Of a stretch of DNA of 64,000 nt, positions 1 to 11,509 are shown one piece after another. The notes below the pieces were generated by a model. The model was not told the DNA's origin and ran no database searches. It saw nothing but the letters and a program-made list of their open reading frames with translations. Both the position numbers and the translations under genes were made by a program. The stretch's first letter is position 1, and each line of letters begins with the position of its first letter. The DNA is from Apoda limacodes (Eukaryota > Arthropoda > Insecta > Lepidoptera > Limacodidae), in assembly GCA_946406115.1 (NCBI GenBank), contig OX291553.1, positions 4,965,001 to 5,029,000 of the forward strand, given 5' to 3'.

Positions 1-770
1 TCCTCATAAAAATTTGGTGCCTCTAAGATACTCCTATAGGATTTCTACAAAAAACTATTTCAATAAATGAAAATGGTCACATTATGAGACGAAGAATATA
101 AACAAATTATATTTAAAATAATAATTATTAAATTATAAATAAAATTCAATCTGAAGGCCACATCTTAGTGATCATAATAATACGTCATATAATAAAACAA
201 AAGTCCACGCCAACAGGATCGCGATCACACACTTTTATGTTCGTAAACTTTTTTTATAAAAATAAAAAGTTAACTTCATTAAGCTTACTTTGGCATCAAC
301 GACACGCAAGCAAATAATGAAACTTAAAAAAACTTCTCTGAATAATCGAAAAAAGATAAATAAATCTGTTGTAAAATACTAAGCTTGCTAAAACTTTCAA
401 TGCCGTGTTTACGTTAACTCTGGCTGGAACGTGATTTGGTTCAGAATTGTTCAATTAACAAGGATTTCAGCACTTTGAGTATCCGTGTCATTTTCAGAAG
501 AGCTTTTGTTAAAAGTAAATGACAATATACTACGTATTCAACATATTTATTAGATATCCATCTATGTAGCTGGGACAAAAAAAGAAGAGTAATTGTAAAT
601 ATAAATAATACATCATACGAGTCAAACAAAGAATTACCCTTTTTTATTTTTATTTCTTGTCTCGTGTAATGTGTTACAAAAAAATCAAGACAAAAATCCG
701 ATCAAGCACATCAACGAAAATGAAAATTGGACTGACTTACTCTAATTTTGTAGTCCATAGTTCTGGTTTC
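1..770. other. AT-rich, no recognised feature
   Basis: Non-coding looking AT-rich DNA. The only open frame of note (441-629, minus, 62 codons) is hydrophobic and low in complexity, with no motif, and is most likely chance. I see no repeat or RNA gene here. Confidence 0.6.
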
Positions 771-794
771 TTACCGTCTAGGACAATCTTTTAT

Positions 795-925
795 ACCTTA
801 AAAATTGTTACTGCTCCACCGGGCTTTTAGAGTGAGACTCTCGAGGAGCCTTGGACCCGAAGGTGAGTGCTGACTCCAGAAGAGAATTTCCCGTAGATTG
901 AGTCCATAGATGATTATGAACTGCA
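795..925 (-). repeat. Unnamed interspersed repeat, copy 1
   Basis: The segment around CTCCACCGGGCTTTT, followed by GAGACTCT and then CGAAGGTGAGT with GACTC, recurs in inverse orientation at about 4390-4540 with the same order of blocks. The copies are diverged. Strand is arbitrary, given relative to the second copy. I cannot assign it to a named family. Confidence 0.55.
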
Positions 926-1149
926 ACAACAAGATCTTAAACGTTTTAAGAACTATTGATCTTTAAGTAAACCAAAATTTAATGTATTAAAATGCTATCA
1001 TTTTTCCTTGACACGAAAAGTAAAAAAGATAAATTATAGATACACACTAAAAATCAATATCTATAAAGTGCAGATAATATTCGTGATTTAGGGGTCATAC
1101 ACGATTCAAAACTCCTATATGACAAGCGTATTAAATTTCTTGTTAAAAA

Positions 1150-1345
1150 AAAAAAACTGGTTGCCTGTAAAGTCGGTATACGGGCGAAAGTTTTACGTGA
1201 CAATGATTTTATGTCTGTCTCTCTCGCTCTTAGGCGGGCGCGTGCCTCTCACTCGCTCTCATTGTGAGCGCATAACGTGAGCGGAGCGTAACGCAGTTTC
1301 TTGAAGTGTCACCCGGCAAACCAATTTATAAGACGTTGTCACGTC
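1150..1345. repeat. GC-rich transposon-end-like block
   Basis: A local GC-rich island inside AT-rich DNA. It contains TTTTACGTGACAA near the left (about 1191) and TTGTCACGTCAAAA near the right (about 1336-1349). These are inverted with respect to each other and enclose CTCTCGCTC-type pyrimidine repeats. The inverted TTACGTGACAA-like ends suggest a short inverted-repeat DNA element, but target duplications are not obvious. Confidence 0.45.
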
Positions 1346-1415
1346 AAAAACCCTCAAAAGCACTAGAAGTTGCGTAAACTTTCACATCATTAAATGTATA
1401 AAGGTTCCTTATTGT

Positions 1416-1499
1416 AATCACGTGCGCAGTATCATCGAGTATTCGTCACAGTTCTGCAATCACGTGCGCAGTATCATCGAGTATTCGTCACAGTTCTGC
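1416..1499. repeat. 42-bp perfect tandem duplication
   Basis: Two adjacent copies of a 42-bp unit beginning AATCACGTGCGCAGTATC (1416-1457 and 1458-1499), identical by eye, which points to a very recent slippage or assembly duplication. Each unit carries a CACGTG E-box core. Confidence 0.9.
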
Positions 1500-2258
1500 A
1501 ATCCCAAATATAATGTGTACAAAAAAAGTTTCTGAGGTATTTACAATTTAAATTAAACAAAAATCATAAAAATTACATCGACCGTTGTTAAATGTATCAT
1601 TTTCCATCTATAGAAATAAAAAGACACATAGCAGATATTGATTACCTGATCAACATTATTAACAGAAAAGTTGACTTTCCGTACTTGCTGTACCAGAGTC
1701 CGTAAAAAATATCCCTGTTTGCAAGTCCCTATTATATCCAATACAAACTATAGACTCAACTCGTGTGTCTGCAGAGTATCTACAATAAAAAAAAATATTA
1801 ACCAAACACAACATCGACTTATTCCACACTACTTCGATAGCAATCAAAAACACTTTTAATCAGCTATTTTTTTAAACCTTGATTTCGCTAGCACTGTATT
1901 CCTTTATATAATATGTTGTCTGCACCAGTATTAACAGTTCGTAAATGTATTTTATGGTTTTTTTTGTTATTATTTTTTTCCCATTTAATTGATTTAAACT
2001 TTTTTGTCAACGCCACCAAGTTAATATCACGACTTATTTATATATATATATATATATATGTTTATGTTTTCTAATTAATTAAAAATAAAATAAAGTATTA
2101 CTACAAATGGTGGATACAACATAGGGCCTAATATGTCGACGAGTTTGCAGTTTCCTTGTTACCTCCTTGACAATCATCGAATTTACGAAAAAAAAATTAG
2201 TAGTAGTAACTACTAATCATAAAAATAATCAATAAACATGCATTAAACTATTTCTCAT
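1500..2258. other. No recognised gene; short TA microsatellite
   Basis: AT-rich DNA with a TA dinucleotide run at about 2037-2059. Short open frames on both strands around 1553-1859 overlap each other and show no motif. Confidence 0.55.
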
Positions 2259-2259
2259 T

Positions 2260-2600
2260 CTAATACTTAGGGTATACTACTGCATGCTATCATTTCGACA
2301 GCGTTTTTCTACTTATGTGCTACTTTTGTCATACCCAGCATTCACTTCCATACATCAGTGTTAGAACCACCAAACCCTCATTAACACTCAAACGTGCCAT
2401 TTCATACAATTCCCGCTTCCAAACTGCTTATTAAAGTGTACAATGCAGCATTCACCTGATTTTCCGACTTCACTCTTTTTTAAAATGTCAATTATTTTTT
2501 CCTTTTTTCGTATTTTTCGTGGTTTTCTTTTCCATACCTTATAGATTAAGATCCCAAATCTGCGCACTTGTTTCAATTTCATTACTCTCACCATAAAGTT
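2260..2600 (-). mobile_element. RTE-like LINE remnant (C-terminal RT region)
   Basis: Reading the minus strand, about 2375 down to 2260 gives a segment with TLMYGSECWV followed, after a stop, by QK and further residues. This matches the 'LxYGSExWxWQKK' signature found downstream of the polymerase domain in insect RTE-type LINEs. Upstream (to about 2600) an open frame includes a VNAALYTL-like stretch expected shortly before that signature, but in another frame. Several stops and shifts show it is dead. The call rests on motif memory only, and the clade is uncertain. Confidence 0.55.
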
Positions 2601-3660
2601 GCTGTAAAGATTTTATTTCTTTCAAAATCCATTGACGTTTATTCCATTTCTTTTCAGTAATTTAATACATAATTGTTATCATTTTTTGATACTCCTCTAC
2701 GTTTTATGTAAGCATCTCTGGCCATTAGAAGGCTTTTATTAAGAACTCATTCATTCCCAACCGTGGTTAATCTTATTTAAAAAAATCCTCATTAATAAAT
2801 AAAAAGAACCCTTTTTTTCTTAAAATGAGTCCTTTTAAACAGTAATAATATATATATCTACTTGATTTCCAAAAAAACGTACCTATGTGTATTTTGTAAA
2901 ATACTTTTAAATATTTCTTGTAGTACCTGCCTATTTGAGAGCATATAAAAATAAAATCTAAGCATCTGAACAATGAATACTTCGATCATGCCAATTATTA
3001 GTTGAGATGTGGATGCTAAAGTTCGTTTGATACGCTTCCTCGTTATGGAGAAGAACTCGTTATATCGAACTAAGCAAATCAAAGAATATTCAAAGTAGAA
3101 AAGAATTCTTGAGTACGGAAAACATCCTTCTTAGTGAAATATATCATATAAAAGAAAAATCTGCTTGTTAGTTTGTTATTCTGTCACGTTGTAATAAGGC
3201 TTCCCATCGATGTACAATGGTGCAAGACGGAATGACTTACTCGCCGGAATATAAATAGCAAGAGAAACTGTAGAGAACGTAGCATACTTTATACTTCGAT
3301 TTAGGTTTGCCGCGTGAATATATAGATTTTTCCGCGGCTAGACCCAGAGGTACTATTTCTCTACTTGACAACGAAACTTGGAAGTGACTTAATTTATAAG
3401 TATAATAAATATAGTCAGATTGTCCTTCGACATAATATATTTGTAAACAAATCGAGATTTCCGACTGAAATAGATATTTCCACGGTAAGGTTACCAATCC
3501 CGGTTCATTAAAAAGTTTGCGTAACGTTTTCGTGCGTTGTCCCATAGTAATGACTGAATTCGGCAATGGTAAAGCCACAGGCAAACGATTAATCATACAA
3601 TTTAAAATTTGAAAGCTACATCTAATTTCTTATTGAATTTCTCGCCTAATACTGAACCAG
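2601..3660. other. No recognised gene
   Basis: AT-rich. A 119-codon open frame on the minus strand (3237-3596) begins with ATG but shows no domain, signal peptide or splice context I recognise, so I do not call it a gene. Confidence 0.5.
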
Positions 3661-4430
3661 AAGAAGAATGAAGCCAAATAAAAATCAGCAGTCCTTTATC
3701 CTTTCTTGTATTTATTTCACACTAAAATATTTATTCATCTTCCCTCTGCTGGCTAAAGGCGCTGGTACCGGTCGGTTGTATCCTTCCTCCCCCCATTTCC
3801 GAGACTGCAAAGTCCTACACTCCCTGAACTATCTATGTCATCTTACCGGTGCTTAGGGCAGAGGTAATTAGCACACATCGAAATGTTGTAAGACGAAGTA
3901 AGGGTTATACTTGGGTCACTCATTAATGCGGACTGGAAACACGACATACTTTCAACTGTGGTTCAGAGCCCCTGTTTTTTCAATCACCACCTCTTTGAAC
4001 GCTTGCGTTGTTTCAGCCCGCAGCTTTGAGCACTCTACAGTTTCCTATATGACTCGTTCCTTGACTCCTTGCAGTAGAACTTGGCTGGTAAGACGCTGGA
4101 ACGGAAAGGAATTTCTTGCTTTGCTACTTTAGTTGGGTCTCGATTTTTTGTCACTTCCCCCTCTTTGATTGCAAGTAATTATAAAATCCGTGGCCTAAAG
4201 TTGGAAAGCCAAATCTTGTGGGCCCAGTGCAGATTGTGGACTACTGTGTTTGCGCCTCTGGATCGAATCCAGGACCTTACCAGCTATAGCTTGCCAGAGT
4301 TAAGTGAAAAATCTGGTTATTTGAAACGTCTGCAAGTAAATCTAGTACAGTCAAAATGGTGTGAAACTTCCCTTGACCTGGGTATTATTAAAACACAAAT
4401 GAGTCTTTTGACTCACCTTCGTGTTTGAGG
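3661..4430 (+). other. Less AT-rich segment with short open frames, unidentified
   Basis: Two overlapping plus-strand frames (3911-4132, 73 codons; 4081-4428, 115 codons) lie in DNA somewhat richer in GC than the surroundings. The predicted peptides match nothing I know and have no clear domain. It could be an old retroelement, an exon or chance. Repeat copy 2 begins at its right end. Confidence 0.3.
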
Positions 4431-4545
4431 CTCACGCTGGTCGATAGGACGACCCAAAGAGCGTTGAGTGCTACATAGGCTGAGACTCCATTAGAGTCTC
4501 GCCCCAAAAGCCCGGTGGAGTAGTAATGGCTGCATCAGCTAACTG
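4390..4545 (+). repeat. Unnamed interspersed repeat, copy 2
   Basis: The reverse complement of this stretch shares CTCCACCGGGCTTTT, GAGACTCT and CGAAGGTGAGT blocks with 795-925, in the same order and similar spacing. It is a diverged pair of a dispersed repeat. Confidence 0.55.
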
Positions 4546-5564
4546 GCATAGTCAGTCAGAAAAATAAATTAAAATTGCATCTTATTGTGAAAAGTATCAT
4601 TTTACAGCGGTCAATATGTACTCTACACCCTGTAAATGCAATAACATCACTTCCTCTGGTTTGATTATATGTTGCATATCTTGAAAGCACTTTCACCATT
4701 TGCTTGTAACACTGCACTGTCTATTCCGTAAGTTTCTTTCTTGCAAATTATACAAGTTGATCACCTTCCATGGTCCGCAACTATACTTGTAAGCAAACAA
4801 CATGCATAAAGAAATATTAATTAATGTAAGATATATTCAATTTTAAATAAATTTAACGATTCGTAAGAAGGTAATGCAAAAGTACAATGTGAATGGCATC
4901 ATTTAGTTCATAAAAAGGCCTATTTGGAGTGCACATGTTCTTATAAAATGGTGGCTATTTTAATTTCTCAAAACTAAATAGCTAAATATTGAACTGACCA
5001 CCATTTTGAGAAAAAATGAAATAAAGACAGTACTTATTTTTAAATATTTTTTTCTTCGTATTTATAACATTTTTGCCAAATTTCATTGAAATAACATTAT
5101 AAATAACGTTTTTAAATGAAAATTATAAAAATCAGCCGCTTTCTTGAATTTTGACTGATTTTCTGGGCTTGGATTAATAGGGATTTTGAGAATGTTAAAA
5201 TAGACACGTTTAACAGTATAATGTAAAAAGAATCATTTGTGTTGCAATTTTGCCCAGGACATAATTTACTTTTCACTACACATGTTCTGAAAGAACCTTC
5301 ATACATAGTCAAAAATAGGGTTGAAGGTACGTGTTTGCAGAGGCAAAAAAAAATATATTAAATGAGCACTTTCTATTTGAAAGCTGACGAAAAAACTTTA
5401 TAGCTTCTTTCTATTTGGTACAATGCCATCTGTGATTATAAAAGCGAACCAGTTTCAATTTGCAAAAAATATCTCACTATTTACAAACAACAGAAAACAT
5501 AATCATAGCTTGTAATTATTCGGTTCAGCGCCATCTAGGTTTATAAAAGTGAATTATTATTTGT
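4546..5564. other. No recognised feature
   Basis: AT-rich, no convincing coding or repeat structure. At 5400-5560 two similar phrases with TATAAAAG and GCGCCATCTAGG-like words occur close together, but too short to call. Confidence 0.5.
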
Positions 5565-5650
5565 TAAGGCTATAGGCTACGGTGACCGCTTACCATCAGG
5601 CGGACCGTAGGCTAGTTTGCCACCTGAGTGGTATAAAAAAAAAAAAAAAA
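5565..5650 (+). mobile_element. 5'-truncated LINE 3' tail
   Basis: GGCTACGGTGACCGCTTACC, then GGCGGACCGTAG, TTTGCCACCTGAGTGGTATA and an oligo-A tail. The same 3' terminus recurs at 12466-12720 (minus), 16665-16743 (plus), 20494-20545 (minus), 41270-41400 (minus) and 61485-61690 (minus). In the longer copies it follows the C-terminus of a reverse-transcriptase ORF, which identifies the family as a non-LTR retrotransposon tail. Confidence 0.8.
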
Positions 5651-6845
5651 GTAAATTAAAACTTTAATTAATTATATTTTATTATCCTCGCATTTGAAGG
5701 GAGTAAAGAACTATATTATCACTCGAGTGAAAATACAATTCCCGCTTCGTGTGTATTAATACCCTCAGCTCCGTTTCGGGCCTGAAACTACACCTTCATC
5801 GGTAATCGCTCAATTTCACCTCTCGGTGAACAATGTACAGTAATACTGCACTAATCAGAACACAGAATACTTTTAGTACCGTTTAAGAGTTCTCACGAGA
5901 ATAAATAAAACAGCTAGCGTACTATAGATGCTAGTACACCATTATATGCATCTAGTTTTAAAAAATAAATAAAAAAAATCTAGATAAAACGACCGAATCT
6001 TTTTCATATTTCACAAGGGTAGAGCAATTTACTACCGATGTTTATTTATAACGTATCTACTGTCTTGTTTTTATACAAAATGACGGCAAATCTCTTGAGG
6101 AAATCGAGTTTCTCCTACAACATATTAGGTCTATAAATTTACCTGACATTGCTCATATTTCAGAGGATTGCATCAAACTGATAAGTAAATAAGTTGAAGT
6201 TTGTTCGTTTTTTTTCATTGACATACAAATAAAGAGTGCTTGCAAAGTGCTATGTGTATAGTTGACAAGTTGTCTTCTTTCTTTTCTTTTCTGCCTTCAT
6301 ACCAACTCGTACATACAGGCCTTTTTTTGTCACTTCTTTCTTGGGGTTACGCTAATTCTTTAATTTTTTTTCAGTTTTTATAACAATTTTTCGATATTTT
6401 CGAAATTTCCTTTGGGGGCACGCTACATGCCCCCACAAAAAAGGCCCTGCCTATATAAAAATATATGTGTGCCGTATCTAAGTTTAATTTTATTCATGCA
6501 TGCCTATTAAAAAGTTTCATCGATTTATTAATTTATATCACTAAGTGGCAAACAAAATTATAAGATCTTATCATTATGGGAGTTTATATGAGGCCGAACT
6601 TGCAAACCTGCCGAAATCCCTGGTGTTTCAATGTTTTAATAAAAGCTGCTGACTACAGTTTTCTGTGGTTGTTGACAGATCGATGTGAGTTTACTCAGAT
6701 TTTGAACATGACTGATGACGCTCTTGAATAATAAAGCAAATTATATATTCATTAAATTTTGTGTATTTTCTTATAGTTTCTTTAATGTATATTTCTATAT
6801 AATAAAGTTGGTTTGGAGCCCAAAAGAATATAAATTTACATAATG
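5651..6845. other. No recognised feature
   Basis: AT-rich DNA without open frames of note. A short near-duplicate of purine-rich text around 6400-6450 (GGGGGCACGCTACATGCCCCC) forms a local inverted repeat, but no larger element is seen. Confidence 0.5.
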
Positions 6846-6849
6846 AAAA

Positions 6850-8315
6850 ATACCCCATTTTACACCATAAATTAATTGCTCAGCAACATGGTTTCGTCAA
6901 AAAAAGATCTACAGTGACAATCTTGTTAGTTTATACCACTGACTTATTTAATAACATTGATAATAATAAACAAACAGATTGCATATATACGGACTTTCAA
7001 AAAGCTTTTGACCGGGTGGATCATAAAATGCTATTGGACAAAATTGCTTATAATGGTATCCGAGGTAATTTGTGGAGGTGGTTCAAGTCATATGTCACAA
7101 ATCGCACACAAAGAGTAGTTTTAAATGGTATTTCATCTGAGTATGTACATATCACATTAGTAAATGTTTTAACCATACCAAATATCTATTATACGCCGAC
7201 GATTTAAAAATATATCATACAATTCAGTCTGTAGATGATGCAAATAATCCACAATCAGATCGTTTAAGTGAATATTGTTTGTCTAATAAATTAAGCTTAA
7301 GTATAAATAAATGTACAACTATCACATTTTCTAAGAAAACCAGTACTGTAAAATTAGATCATAAACTCCTTAACAATTCTTTAATAAAAGTAGATGCTAT
7401 CAGAGATCTTGGTGTAACCATGGACAGCAAAATGCATTTCCATACTCATGACTGCGAAATAGTAAATAATGCATACAAGTTATATGGTTTTATAATGCGT
7501 TCAGGCAAGGAATTTAAAAACGCAAAAACTGTTATATACTTATACAAATAATTGGTTTGACCTCAATTGGAATACGCTGTATCTATTTGGAATCCGCTTT
7601 ATAAGAAATATGTAAATGCTATTGAACAAGTACAAAAATATCTTCGTACTATATATTACAAACTACTTGGTTAACGCTTGTCTTGTCTTACTCACAACTC
7701 TTGAATAAACATAAACTTTTGGATTTAAAATCAAGAAGAATATTTCTGGAATCACTAGTTTTATATAAACTCTGTCATAACAAATTTGATTGTATTGAGT
7801 TAAATAACAGCTTGTGTTATAGTGTACCCACCCGTACTTGTCCTCAACGTGTGGCGCGCTCTCATAAGCTGTTTGCTGTGGGCCGATGCCGCACCAACGC
7901 TGGTGAGCGCGCGCCACTACGTCGTGCTGTCGCATCTTACAATAGTCAGTATCTGAAGGAACCTTTAGAAAAAAAATGTTAGACAGTTTAAATTGTTTAT
8001 CATAAATCTGCTTTGTACTGTAGCTTTTTATTCAGGTTAATTCTTCATTTGTTTTTGTTGTATTGTTTTAATATTTGTTTTGTTTTGTTTCTTTTAAAAG
8101 TTATCAATACCTAAAAAAAAATTGGAAATAAAAAATAATAATATATAGGTAGCTAGACTGTCAGTATCCGCTTACTTTATTCTGTTATTATTCATCTGTG
8201 GTTTATGGTGTAGGTTACATTTATACTTATTTGTTGATTGCTATTTTATGTTATAATTTGTGAATGTAATTGTCTATAAGCCCCAAAAAAATATAATAAA
8301 AATAAATAAATTGTG
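6850..8315 (+). mobile_element. Non-LTR retrotransposon (Jockey/CR1-like) relic with RT
   Basis: Degenerate reverse-transcriptase ORF of a LINE. About 6875-7145 encodes HGFVKKRSTVT, then DFQKAFDRVDH and the WFKSY region, typical of RT fingers and palm. The conserved segment expected before the active site (GVPQGS) is missing, so an internal deletion lies near 7145-7165. LYADDL, the catalytic box, sits at 7189-7206 in another frame. A 90-codon frame (7279-7551) continues the palm and thumb. A last frame (7683-7982) holds the usual C-terminus with RTNAGERAP. The 3' untranslated part ends at about 8285-8312 in an A-rich AATAAA-type tail. Frameshifts and stops mean it is not functional. The clade is uncertain. 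Confidence 0.85.
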
Positions 8316-8319
8316 GCCA

Positions 8320-10016
8320 ATAATAAACATACCTACTCTACACACGACACGTCTTTAGATGTCGCATTAAATCATCTACTAGTGTTGATGCGTAATAATA
8401 TTTTAGCCTATAAAGTAATCGTATTTATCAAATATTGGCCATTACGCAACCGTGCTTTACTGTTATGACAACCCATTTTCGACATGTGATAGAATTTGCT
8501 TGTAAATATTTTTATGGACGTCATTTAATCGAGTTTTACGTTGTATGGTACAACAGTAATAGCTCGGTATGAAGCAATATAAGACTTAATGTTTATTTAT
8601 TTTATCTTCTTTCTTTTAGAGGAGAGACCATAGGATATCGGGATTGGGCCCGTCGTTATTTTTAAGCGCTGGTGTTATATTGTGTTCAAGTATTGCTTTT
8701 GCTATTCAGGAGTATCCAAAACTTCCGAAACTTTTTTAATGTTTGTTTCAAAATATTTTGCTGTTTAATTTGATTTATTATTTAGGTTAAGACTGGATAC
8801 AAAAAGTTAAGTGAGTTTTATATTTATGGTTAATTTTTCATAATTTTATTTTATCAACGTTTTATGTTATGAATGTGTGTAATTTCCCGGACCGTAAGTA
8901 CAAATTCAGTTGGTCGTTGTATGTTAAATATTAGGATATTATGTTTGACTTTGGAAAATCGGAATAATGATTAGAACTCTGAGGAAAAATAAATCATACA
9001 GCAAATTTTTTGACGGAACTTCAATCAGTTGGATTTAGGATCAATGAAGAAATTAATAAAAATAAATAATTAGAAAAAACCCGACTGCAGAAACATTTAG
9101 AGCTGAAATCAAAACATACTAAATATTTAACTATGACGGCACAACCTAGGTAGGGCTAGGGTCAGAAGATTACTTGGGCGTTCATTGGGTGTCGGGCAAC
9201 CCGAAAACACTGTCTCAATTGAGGTAATGATTATAACTATCGGCACTTACACTCGAAATCGCACTCAAATCACATTTTATCACTATTTCACTGTTACAAG
9301 CTAACAAAGCCTATCAACAGTTTCATGGCACTTTTTCACTGCACGACGGTTGACGGAGAACACAGCAATAAGACTCTGTTAAGCGCGCCACTATCGATTA
9401 GCAGGTGTCGCTAGTATCGTTGTTCACGTGACGCACTTATGCTCTGTGTAGCTTCTGTACTCATTATGCATCGCACTGTAAGCAGATGGGACTCATTTCA
9501 ATGCAAGTTCAAATAGTGTACCTACTGATTGATCACACTATAGTAGTTACCTTAAAATGAGTGGCGTCTGCTTATAGTTAAATATTTAGTATGTTTTAAT
9601 TTCTGTTTAGTTAAAATGTATTTGTATTTTTAGTCTTAATCAGTCTTAATGTATCTGCATTTTTTTTTCCTATTTTTTTACTCGTGCTTGACCATTTAAT
9701 ATATTTTCGTACTCGTCTTTTAAAACCCTTCATTTTGATACCCACCAAGAAACGTTTGACGAAATAATACGAAAAACAAAGAAAAATTAATAACAGTTAT
9801 AACACTCGGGATTGATGTTTTTGGTAGATAACCAACCTACAAGTGATACGGGTCAAAATTGACAACCTACTTTTTTGGAGCCAAAAACCAAAAAAATAGC
9901 AAACAACGGGTTTCGCTAGCTATGTTTAAAAGTTCTTTGTTATTGGTTAAAAACGTCTTTTATTTTATATCTTAATGTCTTGTAAAAAGATTTAAAAAAA
10001 GGGTTGTTGCATCAAT
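8320..10016. other. No recognised gene
   Basis: AT-rich. The part at about 9130-9560 is less AT-rich and contains no long open frame. It reads like unique intergenic sequence or an old LTR, with nothing I can support. Confidence 0.45.
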
Positions 10017-10033
10017 CAATATATATATATAAC

Positions 10034-10102
<69 letters not shown>
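10017..10102. repeat. Long (AT)n microsatellite
   Basis: About 80 bp of almost uninterrupted TA dinucleotides at the left edge of a Helitron. Helitron 5' ends of this family begin TCTATATATA, so the run may be an expansion of the element's own terminus. Confidence 0.9.
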
Positions 10103-10103
<1 letters not shown>

Positions 10104-10342
10104 GCAAAGTGACTGACTGACTCATCACCGCCCAGCCAAAACCGCTAAGGATAGAAATTTGAAATTAGAGGAAAGAGTTTCTTATATGTTGAATAGGTTA
10201 TTTAGGAACGGAGTTTGCAAAATTCGACTCATAAGGGGGTGAAATAGGGTTTGGCAGTTTGTATAAAAATCTGTCAGATTTTGAGTTAAATGAATAATAT
10301 GGTTATTAGAAAATTAACTCGAAACTGCGTATTAATGCCACC

Positions 10343-10697
10343 AGACTGTATCTCATGAACCGTGTTAGTTAGACAGTTGAAATTTTCACAGATGATGTAT
10401 TTCGGTTGCCACTATAACGAAATATCCTAAAACACAGAATAAAATAAATATTTAAGGGGGGTCCCATACAACAAACATTATTTTTTGCTCGTTTTTGCTT
10501 GTTTTTGCTCGATATTGATAACGGCAACAGGAAGACGCTAGAAATATACACAGAATATTTAGTTATATATTTACTTTAGAAATAAATAATTAAATAAAAA
10601 TAAAACAAATATTTAAGGGGGGCTACCATAAAACAGACGTGATTTTCTTGCCGTTTTATAGATAATGGTACGGAACCCTTCGTGCGCGTCCGAGCTC
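10343..10697 (-). repeat. SINE-like repeat 'family S', dimeric copy
   Basis: On the minus strand: GGACGCGCACGAAGGGTTCC-type head, TACCATTATCTATAAAACGG, GGGGGACC-type centre, and TGAGATACAGTCTGG tail. Homologous to 38522-38788 and 47044-47480. It contains an internal duplication of the central module also seen in the 47 kb copy. It carries no coding capacity and sits inside the Helitron. Confidence 0.75.
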
Positions 10698-11214
10698 ATA
10701 TAAAGGCAGTGTGTGGAAAAGTTTGTGTGCAAATAAAACCAAAGCACTGACTGAATCATTACTAAACAGCTAAAGATATAAATTGTGATTCGGAGCACAG
10801 GTGGATTTTGTATTGTAGGCATCGCAAAGAAAAAGATCAATCCAAAAGCGCGCAACCCGCGTGCGGCTGCGAAGTTTGCAAAATTTTTAAGGGAATTATG
10901 TGATATATTTCTTTATGTAAGAGTTTTCCCAAAATTCAACTCCTAAGATCATGAAAGGTTTGCTCTTAATTTTTTATTGACTGCCATCATCGCCCAGCTC
11001 CAATCGCTAAGGATGGAAATAAAAAAAAATTGAGTACTATTTTATTGTATGTTGTAAGCATCGTTTTGGAAGGAAACTTTGGAATTTCGAACCCTGAGGA
11101 TGTGACCGTACCGAGTACACTTTACAGTTTGTTGAATAAAAAAAACCGGAATACCTGAACGTTAATGCAAGCGAAGCCTCGCATGAAAAGCTAGTATTTC
11201 ATATTATATTATCG

Positions 11215-11505
11215 GCTTTCTGTACGTAGGAACAGCGCAAACAAGGTGGACCAGACTGCTGAATCAAGAGACGCGGTTCAATTCCCGCACAAGACAAACA
11301 TTTATTTCATGTGTTTGTCTTAATTTCCGGTGTTTTATATGTATCGTATGTATGTATTTAACAAAAAAAGTGTATATCTATACATATATGTACTTGGATA
11401 TGTATTTGAATATTTATATATGTATTTGTATCCGTTTTCTGGTATCCATAGCACAAGTTTTGCTTTGTTAGGGACCATACGCTGCTGTTTCTAGTATCCA
11501 AAATA
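11215..11505 (+). repeat. tRNA-headed SINE, copy 1
   Basis: GGTTCAATTCCCGC at about 11276 is a good RNA polymerase III B box, with an A-box-like stretch about 40 bp upstream. It is followed by the shared tail: ACAAGACAAACATTTAT, TTTGTCTT, GTATTTGTATCCG, GTATCCATAGCACAAG and TTTTGCTTTG. The same order appears at 39820, 42650, 57965 (inverted) and 61855. Confidence 0.8.
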
Positions 11506-11509
11506 TTTG

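Larger units (their letters stand above)
10017..11194 (+). mobile_element. Non-autonomous Helitron with internal sub-repeats
   Basis: The right end reads GCGAAGCCTCGCATGAAAAG then CTAG followed by T: the Helitron CTAG end, preceded by a short GCGA/TCGC stem and loop, inserted before a host T. The left part after the AT run has GACTGACTGACTCATCACC, CCGCTAAGGATAGAAATTT and TAAGGGGGTGAAATAGG, the same phrases as the element at 13252. The phrase block recurs inside at about 10745 (diverged) and 10976. No Rep/helicase ORF is present. A SINE-like repeat (10343-10697) is nested inside. The exact 5' TC is obscured by the TA run. Confidence 0.75.

Noticed and set aside
3237..3596. 119-codon minus-strand open frame
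   Set aside because: No domain, no codon bias against the AT-rich background, no splice or promoter context; could be chance.
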